From an uncultured Collinsella sp. (lineage in GTDB: Bacteria; Actinomycetota; Coriobacteriia; Coriobacteriales; Coriobacteriaceae): 9,817 nucleotides of DNA. Positions 4,901 through 9,817 of this stretch are shown piece after piece (positions within the stretch are counted from its first letter, which is position 1; every line of letters begins with the position of its first letter). The notes under the pieces were generated by a model. The model saw nothing but the letters and a program-made list of their open reading frames with translations. It was not told the origin of the DNA and did no database searches. The DNA lies in assembly GCA_902478365.1 (NCBI GenBank), contig CABSKX010000071.1:1-9817 (forward strand), given 5' to 3'. Made by a program: the position numbers and the translations under genes.

Positions 4901-5854
4901 ATGGACAAGGCTGCATCTACCGGCCATTCTGACCGCTGCCGCATCGTCGTCGATACCTGCTGCGACTTTAGCCCCGAGGTCGCCGCGAACCTCGATGTCG
5001 ATATCCTGGGTTTCCCCTTCATTATCGATGGCGAGGAGCGCACGGACGATATCTGGTCGAGCATGAGCCCTAAGGAGTTCTACGACCGCATGCGCGCCGG
5101 CGCTCGCGTGTCTACCTCCGCCGTGTCGCTCGGTCGCTATATCGAGTTCTTTACCGAGTGCGCCAAAGAGGGCACGCCCACGGTCTACCTGTGCTTTACC
5201 TCGGCGCTGTCGTCGAGCTACAACTCCGCGTGCCAGGCGGCGGACGCCGTGCGCGCCGAGTATCCCGATTTTGAGCTCTACGTGGTCGACAACGCCCTGC
5301 CCTGCGCGACCGGCGCGCTCTTGGCGCTTGAGGCCGTGCGCCAGCGTTCGGCGGGACTGACCGCCAAGCAGCTGGTCGATTGGGCAAACGAGGCAAAGAC
5401 CTACGTCCACGGCTACTTTACGCTCGAGAGCTTCGATGCGCTGGCTGCCGGCGGCCGTATTCCGCCCGCGGCGGCGCAGCTCACGGCAAAGCTCGACGTC
5501 AAGCCCGAGCTCTCCTACGACCTGGCCGGCTCGCTGTCGCTGATCGGCGTCAACCGCGGCCGCAAGAAGGCGCTCAAGTCCATCCTCAAGTCGTTCCGCG
5601 AGAACTACGTGCCCGATCGCACCATGCCCATCGCCATCATGACGGCCGATGCCGAAAAGGATGGTGACTGGCTCGAAGCCGCCATCCGCAAGGAGGAGGG
5701 TTGCGCCGACGTCACGATCATTCGCGGCTCCGTGGGTCCCACCATCGGCTCGCACGTGGGCCCCGGCATGGTGGGCTGCGCGTTTTGGGGTAAGAACCGC
5801 GCCGACAAGGCGTCGCTTTCCGACCGTATCGCCCGCCGCGTGCGCGGTCAGTAG
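4901..5854 (+). CDS. DegV family fatty-acid-binding protein
   Basis: The 317-residue protein belongs to the DegV (FakB-like) family. Members bind one fatty acid in the cytoplasm, and FakB proteins present it to the FakA kinase for phosphorylation. The N-terminal EDD fold begins RIVVDTCCDFS (14-24), where VVDTCCDF takes the place of the usual TDS-type motif. The ligand-site segments are visible: GARVSTSAVSL (67-77, usual TSQPS position), FTSALSSSYNSA (99-110), and LAAGGRIPPAAA (181-192). The C-terminal GPTIGSHVGPGMVGCAFWG (279-297) is highly typical. ATG 4901 has AAGGAG (4887-4892) at 8 nt; the TTG just before it is less well placed. The start lies 19 nt after the hpf terminator. No fakA-like kinase gene is in view, so function as a FakB partner is unproven. 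Two adjacent cysteines (20-21) near the ligand entrance are unusual. Confidence 0.93.
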   Translation: MDKAASTGHSDRCRIVVDTCCDFSPEVAANLDVDILGFPFIIDGEERTDDIWSSMSPKEFYDRMRAGARVSTSAVSLGRYIEFFTECAKEGTPTVYLCFTSALSSSYNSACQAADAVRAEYPDFELYVVDNALPCATGALLALEAVRQRSAGLTAKQLVDWANEAKTYVHGYFTLESFDALAAGGRIPPAAAQLTAKLDVKPELSYDLAGSLSLIGVNRGRKKALKSILKSFRENYVPDRTMPIAIMTADAEKDGDWLEAAIRKEEGCADVTIIRGSVGPTIGSHVGPGMVGCAFWGKNRADKASLSDRIARRVRGQ

Positions 5855-5898
5855 GCAAGCGCTGCGTCCGTAATCGCCCTCGACTCACAGCCCAAACG

Positions 5899-5927
5899 CT
5901 GGCACCGAGTATTCAACCTGGTAACAA
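5899..5927 (+). promoter_or_regulatory. candidate promoter for the dehydrogenase-icd operon
   Basis: CTGGCA (5899-5904) and TAACAA (5922-5927) each match 4 of 6 consensus bases and are 17 nt apart, with TGG just before the -10 (extended form). Transcription would begin near 5934, leaving a short leader with AGGAAAGG before the ATG at 5953. The spacing is right but the match is modest. The 98-bp gap after degV has no terminator, so read-through from degV is also possible. Confidence 0.35.
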
Positions 5928-5952
5928 CACCCAACCCAAAAGGAAAGGTTTC

Positions 5953-7032
5953 ATGGCAAACAAGCTCTCCGTCGCATTCATCGGCACCGGAATCATGGGT
6001 GCCCCCATCGCCGGCCACATTCTGGACGCCGGCTATCCCGTCACGGTCAACAACCGCACCAAGTCCAAGGCGGCGGCGCTTATCGAGCGCGGCGCCGTCT
6101 GGGCAGATACGCCGGCCGATGCCGCGGCGAACGCCGATGTCGTCTTTACCATGGTGGGCTATCCCTCCGAGGTCGAGGAACTCTACCTGGCGGGCGACGG
6201 CCTGCTCGCGTGCACTAAGCCCGGCGCGGTCTTGATCGACCTCACCACGAGCTCGCCCGAGCTTGCCCGTGACATTGCCGAGGCCGCCCAGGTTTCTGGT
6301 CGCATGGCGTTTGACTGCCCCGTCACCGGCGGCGAGTCGGGCGCTATCGCCGGTACGCTCACGGCTATCGTGGGCGCTACCGAGAACGACATCGCGCCGG
6401 TCCGCGACATCCTTGCCACCTTTGCGGCCAACATCTGCTGCTTCGACGGCGCCGGCAAGGGCCAGGCTGCCAAGCTCGCCAACCAGGTGTCGCTGGGCGC
6501 CTGCATGGTCGGCATGGCAGACGCCATGGCATTTGCCGAGCTGAGCGGCCTTGATCTGGAGAAGACCCGCCAGATGATCCTGGGCGGTACCGGCAAGTCC
6601 GGCGCCATGGAGAGCCTGGCTACCAAGGCGCTCGACGGCGACTACAAGCCCGGCTTTATGGTCGAGCACTTCATCAAGGACCTGCGCTTGGCGCTCGCCT
6701 ATGCCGACGATCGCGAGCTTGCGCTGCCCGGCGCCGACGTGGCCTTTACGCTCTACGACATGCTCGATGCCATCGGTGGTGCCAAGCTGGGCACCCAGGC
6801 CATCACGGTCCTCTATAAGGAGGAGGCCGACGCCATCGCCGCCGGTCTGGACTGGTCGCAGTATCGTCCCGAAGAGCACGGTGCTCACGAGGACGGCTGC
6901 GGTTGCGGCGAGCACGGCGACGACCATGAGTGCGGTTGCGGCCACCACCATGGCGAGGACCACGAGTGCTGCGGCGGCCACGGCCATGATGATGGCCACG
7001 AGTGCTGCTGCGGCCACCATCACGGGGAGTAG
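5953..7032 (+). CDS. beta-hydroxyacid dehydrogenase (3-hydroxyisobutyrate type) with His/Cys-rich tail
   Basis: The 359-residue enzyme belongs to the 3-hydroxyisobutyrate/tartronate-semialdehyde dehydrogenase family, which oxidises or reduces small hydroxyacids and semialdehydes with NAD(P) in the cytoplasm. The Rossmann motif is FIGTGIMGAPIAGHILDAGY (9-28). The substrate loop is FDCPVTGGESGAIAG (120-134). The catalytic segment GAGKGQAAKLANQ (167-179... K174, N178) and FIKDLRLAL (240-248, K242) are intact. The family's usual end comes at about residue 300. After it comes a 51-residue tail (309-359) with 14 His and 9 Cys, mixed with Gly, Asp and Glu, including near-duplicates HECGCGHHHGE (325-335) and HECCCGHHHGE (349-359). 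This looks like a metal-binding extension. The SD-like AAAGG lies 4 nt before the ATG. The next gene starts 5 nt after the stop. Exact substrate and cofactor (N34-R35 after the second strand may favour NADP) are uncertain. Confidence 0.9.
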   Translation: MANKLSVAFIGTGIMGAPIAGHILDAGYPVTVNNRTKSKAAALIERGAVWADTPADAAANADVVFTMVGYPSEVEELYLAGDGLLACTKPGAVLIDLTTSSPELARDIAEAAQVSGRMAFDCPVTGGESGAIAGTLTAIVGATENDIAPVRDILATFAANICCFDGAGKGQAAKLANQVSLGACMVGMADAMAFAELSGLDLEKTRQMILGGTGKSGAMESLATKALDGDYKPGFMVEHFIKDLRLALAYADDRELALPGADVAFTLYDMLDAIGGAKLGTQAITVLYKEEADAIAAGLDWSQYRPEEHGAHEDGCGCGEHGDDHECGCGHHHGEDHECCGGHGHDDGHECCCGHHHGE

Positions 7033-7037
7033 CGCCC

Positions 7038-7466
7038 ATGAGCTGGACGTTCGTGGTGCTTGCGCTGGTGCTCTTTCTCTTCGCGATCTACATTGGCTTT
7101 TTGTGCGGCCAGTGGGCGTGCGAAAAGCGCGTCATCACCAAGCGCGACTACTGGATTGCCAACTTTGCGGGAGCGGCGGCAGTCATCCTGCTGACCTGGG
7201 TGTTCTCGCTGTTCCCGCTGGTGCAGTTTGCGCCGATCGGCTGGCTCGGCGGCTTTATCGCCGGCCTTAAGATGAGCTTTGGCGAGTCCGTCGGTCCGTG
7301 GCGCAAACACGACGAGGTCTTTAACGTTAACAAGGCTCACCGCGCCGCCGCCGACGCGGGCGATGCCGAGGAGCGCCGCCGTGCGCGTCGCAATGGCGCG
7401 GCCGACCGACAGCTCATCTCGGTCACCGATGACAGCAAGGGTGCTGACAAGCACGCTAAGAAATAG
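7038..7466 (+). CDS. small membrane protein of unknown function, two predicted helices
   Basis: The 142-residue protein matches no family I recognise. Residues 3-25 form a hydrophobic helix (start MSWTFVVLALVLFLFAIYIG). A charged loop (CEKRVITKRDYW) leads to a second helix at about 40-62. A third, weaker hydrophobic stretch with glycines (APIGWLGGFIAGLKM, 65-79) could dip into the membrane. The rest (about 85-142) is hydrophilic and basic, with EERRRARRNG (111-120) and a Lys-rich end, probably cytoplasmic. ATG 7038 is preceded by GGGGAG (7024-7029) at 8 nt, inside the end of the dehydrogenase gene, so the two are likely translated together. It lies in the run leading to icd. It may be a coriobacterial lineage protein; that is inference. 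Confidence 0.8.
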   Translation: MSWTFVVLALVLFLFAIYIGFLCGQWACEKRVITKRDYWIANFAGAAAVILLTWVFSLFPLVQFAPIGWLGGFIAGLKMSFGESVGPWRKHDEVFNVNKAHRAAADAGDAEERRRARRNGAADRQLISVTDDSKGADKHAKK

Positions 7467-7481
7467 TAAGAAGAGGTAACT

Positions 7482-8180
7482 ATGGCAGAAAACAAAGACG
7501 AACAGCTCACCGACGAGGAGCTGGCACAGCTCCAGCTGGCAGAGGAGAACGAGAACGCCGTCGACCGCCTGGTCCAGGAGCTCGGCTGCCCCACGCGCCG
7601 CATCCGTCAGTTTGCCGCCCGCGTGCTGCACCTGCTTGCCGAGCGCGATCCGCAGCGCGTCGTGCCCTGCGTGCCCGCGCTGATCGAGGCGCTCGACCGC
7701 CCCGAGGCTCAGACCCGCTGGGAGGCTCTCGATGCCCTGGCGGCGCTCGCCACCACCTGCCCCGAGCAGCTGGGCGATGCCTTTGAGGGCGCCGAGACTG
7801 CACTGTTCGACGAGATCTCCTCCACGCTGCGCTATGCCGCCTTCCGCCTGCTGTGCGTGTGGGGTGCCACGAGCGTCGAGCGTTCGCGCGAGGCTTGGCC
7901 CATCCTGGACGAGGCCATCCAGTGCTACCACGGCGACCTTGAGTATCGCGACATGCTCGGTTGCCTGTACGAGTTTTGCCAGGGCGAGATCGACGCCGAG
8001 GTTGCCGAGAAGCTCGCGCTGCGCCTTAAGTTCGATGCCGAGAACGGTAAGGGCAGCTATCTCAAGGCCCGTTCGAGCGAGATTTGCGAAATGCTTGTTA
8101 AACGTTTTGGCCTTGATCTCTCCATAAAGAAGAAGCGTGCTAGCGTTAAAAAATCTGACGACGCCGAAGACGAGGAGTAA
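7482..8180 (+). CDS. HEAT-repeat-like alpha-helical protein of unknown function
   Basis: The 232-residue soluble protein appears to be all alpha-helical with HEAT-like repeats. Segments such as GCPTRRIRQFAARVLHLLAE (35-54), VVPCVPALIEALDRPEAQTR (60-79) and WEALDALAALATTCPEQL (80-97) show the paired-helix pattern with the typical Pro, Asp and Arg spacing. The N-terminus is acidic (EDEQ-like, residues 3-26) and the C-terminus switches from Lys-rich (KKKRASVKK) to acidic (DDAEDEE). No catalytic motif is seen. Such folds usually act as protein-binding scaffolds, which is inference here. AGAGG (7472-7476) lies 5 nt before the ATG. The gene sits 15 nt after the membrane protein gene and 6 nt before icd, so it belongs to the same operon and might serve those products. 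Confidence 0.8.
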   Translation: MAENKDEQLTDEELAQLQLAEENENAVDRLVQELGCPTRRIRQFAARVLHLLAERDPQRVVPCVPALIEALDRPEAQTRWEALDALAALATTCPEQLGDAFEGAETALFDEISSTLRYAAFRLLCVWGATSVERSREAWPILDEAIQCYHGDLEYRDMLGCLYEFCQGEIDAEVAEKLALRLKFDAENGKGSYLKARSSEICEMLVKRFGLDLSIKKKRASVKKSDDAEDEE

Positions 8181-8186
8181 CAGATT

Positions 8187-9272
8187 ATGGCGCACGATGT
8201 AGTCCTGATTCCCGGTGACGGTATCGGTCCCGAGATTACGCAGGCCATGCGCCGCGTGGTCGAGGCTGCCGGTGTCCAGATCAATTGGAACGTCCAGGAG
8301 GCCGGTGCCGGCGTCATGGACGAGTTTGGCACGCCGCTGCCCCAGCACGTGCTCGATGCGGTCGCCGAGACCAAGGTTGCCATCAAAGGCCCCATCACCA
8401 CGCCGGTCGGCACGGGTTTCCGCAGCGTTAACGTGGCCCTGCGCAAGCATTTCGACCTGTACGCCTGCGTGCGCCCCTGCCTGTCGCAGCCGGGCGACGG
8501 CTCGCGCTTCCGCGACGTTGATCTGGTCATCGTGCGCGAGAACACCGAGGACCTCTACGCCGGCATCGAGTTCGATGAGGGCACTGCCGAGGTCGAGGAG
8601 CTCTCGCAGCTCGTCGAGCGCTCGGGTCAAAAGACCTTCGCCGCCGATTCCGCGATCTCGATCAAGCCGATCTCTATCGCCAAGAGCCGCCGCATTGTGG
8701 AGTATGCCTTTGAGTATGCCCGTCGCTGCGGCCGCAAAAAGGTGACGGCCGTGCACAAGGCCAACATCATGAAGGCGACCGACGGCCTGTTCCTACGCGT
8801 TGCGCGCGAGGTGGCCGCCAACTATCCCGATATCGAGTTCAACGACAAGATCGTCGACGCCACCTGCATGGGCCTGGTCCAGAACCCCAACGACTTCGAT
8901 GTCCTGGTGCTGCCCAACCTGTACGGCGACATCGTGAGCGACCTGTGCGCCGGCCTGGTGGGCGGCTTAGGCATGGCCCCCGGCTCCAACATCGGTGCCG
9001 ACTGCGCCATCTTTGAGGCTACGCACGGCTCCGCGCCCGATATTGCTGGTCAGGATATCGCCAACCCCACGGCCGAGATCCTCTCTGCTGCGATGATGCT
9101 CGATCACCTGGGCGAGAACGACGCGGCCAATCGCATTCGTGCCGCCGTATCTGCCACGCTCGACGAGGGCGAGCAGGTTACCGGTGACGTGCGTCGTGCC
9201 CAGACCGGCTCCGTCGAGGGCGCTGTGGGCACGCAGACCTTTGCCGATGCCGTTATCGCGCACCTGGCCTAA
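8187..9272 (+). CDS. icd: isocitrate dehydrogenase, NAD-type
   Basis: The 361-residue enzyme oxidatively decarboxylates isocitrate to 2-oxoglutarate, feeding glutamate synthesis or the oxidative TCA branch. It starts with VVLIPGDGIGPEI (5-17). The substrate motif GFRSVNVALRKHFDLYACVR (77-96) carries S80, N82, R86 and R96, the isocitrate-type pattern rather than isopropylmalate-type. Catalytic Y124 (ENTEDLYAGIE) and K191 (HKANIMK) are present. So are the metal-binding aspartates D224, D248 and D252 (LYGDIVSDLCAGLVGGLG). In HGSAPDIAGQDIANPTA (280-296), D285-I286 stand where NADP enzymes carry Lys-Tyr, pointing to NAD. GAGGAG (8172-8177) lies 9 nt before the ATG, inside the end of the preceding gene. 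It is the last gene of a four-gene run and is followed by a hairpin terminator. Homoisocitrate or tartrate activity is less likely. Confidence 0.93.
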   Translation: MAHDVVLIPGDGIGPEITQAMRRVVEAAGVQINWNVQEAGAGVMDEFGTPLPQHVLDAVAETKVAIKGPITTPVGTGFRSVNVALRKHFDLYACVRPCLSQPGDGSRFRDVDLVIVRENTEDLYAGIEFDEGTAEVEELSQLVERSGQKTFAADSAISIKPISIAKSRRIVEYAFEYARRCGRKKVTAVHKANIMKATDGLFLRVAREVAANYPDIEFNDKIVDATCMGLVQNPNDFDVLVLPNLYGDIVSDLCAGLVGGLGMAPGSNIGADCAIFEATHGSAPDIAGQDIANPTAEILSAAMMLDHLGENDAANRIRAAVSATLDEGEQVTGDVRRAQTGSVEGAVGTQTFADAVIAHLA

Positions 9273-9331
9273 GGTATGCACACTGCAAGCGCCTAAATAG
9301 TACTTAAGTGTTTGCGTATAACCTGAGAATC

Positions 9332-9360
9332 AATACGCCCGGCGCTCTGTCGGGCGTATT
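9332..9360 (+). terminator. hairpin terminator after icd
   Basis: AATACGCCCG (9332-9341) pairs perfectly with CGGGCGTATT (9351-9360) around a 9-nt loop. The T-tract is built into the stem end and continues as CTATT, so it is moderate rather than strong. It closes the four-gene run and lies 38 nt before the start of the next gene. Confidence 0.75.
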
Positions 9361-9398
9361 CTATTGCGGACTATGTTTCCTAACAAGGAGTAACTGAT

Positions 9399-9817
9399 AT
9401 GGGTCTGATTCAAAAGAAGGACGAGAAGGACGAGATCGACGGCATCCAGATTATCGAGCGCGGCGAAGGCCCCGACGGTGATGAGGAGGAGAAGATCGAT
9501 CTGGTCGCCGGTACGTCTGCCGAGCACATTGCTGCCGGTACGACGGCCGAGGAGGAGGACGCTCGCCTGGAGGCAAAGATCGCCGCGGACGCCGCCGACG
9601 AGAACCTCATGCCCGAGGAGCAGGATGAGGACAACGACTCCGACTTGGACGACCGCGCATCCAAGCACAAGAAGACGATGATTGCCGCCTTCGTGGTTGC
9701 AGTCGTGATCGCTGCTGTGGTCGGCTTCTTTATCGGCAACGGTGGTTTTGGCGGCAAGGGCGTCGGCTCGGCGACCCTCACCGAGGACCAGCTCGATTCG
9801 ACCGGGGCAAGCTACAG
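9399..9817 (+). CDS. single-pass membrane protein with acidic N-terminal region (partial, runs off the window)
   Basis: Only the first 139 residues are visible. The N-terminal 85 residues are highly charged and acidic (for example EKDEIDGIQIIERGEGPDGD at 9-28 and MPEEQDEDNDSDLDD at 71-85), likely disordered and cytoplasmic. A basic KHKK (89-92) then precedes one hydrophobic helix at about 94-113 (MIAAFVVAVVIAAVVGFFIG), so the N-terminus would stay inside. A Gly-rich linker (GNGGFGGKGVG) follows and an outer domain begins at about 125 (SATLTEDQLDSTGASY). AAGGAG (9385-9390) is 8 nt before the ATG. The outer domain would decide its role, but it lies beyond the window. A secreted foldase or lytic-type anchor domain is possible, yet nothing here shows it. 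Confidence 0.82.
   Translation, partial: MGLIQKKDEKDEIDGIQIIERGEGPDGDEEEKIDLVAGTSAEHIAAGTTAEEEDARLEAKIAADAADENLMPEEQDEDNDSDLDDRASKHKKTMIAAFVVAVVIAAVVGFFIGNGGFGGKGVGSATLTEDQLDSTGASY

Noticed and set aside
5848..7023. 391-codon minus-strand frame opposite the dehydrogenase
   Set aside because: It is the codon-bias shadow of the real gene; its Ala/Val-rich start merely mirrors the His/Cys tail codons.
7020..8756. 578-codon open frame on the minus strand across three + strand genes
   Set aside because: It lies opposite well-supported genes with ribosome sites and family matches. Long antisense frames are expected from GC-ending codon bias, and its translation shows no recognisable domain.
9330..9781. 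Minus-strand frames opposite the last gene
   Set aside because: They mirror the acidic codons (GAG/GAC) of the + strand gene, giving Leu/Val- or Ser-rich translations, and lack ribosome sites; the + strand gene has AAGGAG at 8 nt.

Overview
The window reads as chromosomal DNA of a moderately GC-rich, Gram-positive actinobacterium. The protein flavour (long-form hibernation factor, DegV, a Cys-lipoprotein solute-binding protein) and the repeat and nuclease-like family near the left end recall the class Coriobacteriia, perhaps Collinsella. That assignment is inference from memory, not from a search. Nearly all genes lie on the + strand, with strong AGGAG-type ribosome sites and several clear hairpin terminators.

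Layout. (1) Bases 1-147 are the arginine-rich tail of an upstream gene. (2) Bases 211-2176 hold a two-gene unit: a ComF-type phosphoribosyltransferase whose ribosome site lies inside a perfect 12-bp hairpin, followed by a closely spaced gene for a protein resembling AbiEi-like/DUF559 (PD-(D/E)XK-like) coriobacterial proteins. (3) Bases 2177-2926 form a 750-bp region without a confident gene. It contains a 217-bp MITE-like element with perfect 29-bp inverted ends, a cluster of GC-rich palindromes, a consensus -10 box, and a long leader (about 325 nt) of unknown role. (4) Bases 2927-3919 encode an orphan family-3 solute-binding lipoprotein, closed by a terminator. (5) A monocistronic long HPF gene (4237-4821) with its own terminator is followed by degV (4901-5854). 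(6) Bases 5953-9272 form a tight four-gene run: a beta-hydroxyacid dehydrogenase with a His/Cys-rich tail, a small membrane protein, a HEAT-like helical protein, and NAD-type isocitrate dehydrogenase. A hairpin terminator closes the run. (7) A gene for an acidic single-pass membrane protein starts at 9399 and runs off the window.

How the genes work together. Isocitrate dehydrogenase would supply 2-oxoglutarate and NADH, and the dehydrogenase at the head of its operon is another NAD(P)-linked redox enzyme. HPF puts ribosomes into hibernation when growth slows. ComF suggests DNA-uptake ability. No complete new multi-gene system is evident. The best candidates for novelty are the His/Cys tail on the dehydrogenase, the inverted-repeat element whose two arms carry the same short reading frame, the hairpin over the comF ribosome site, and the long unexplained leader before the lipoprotein gene.
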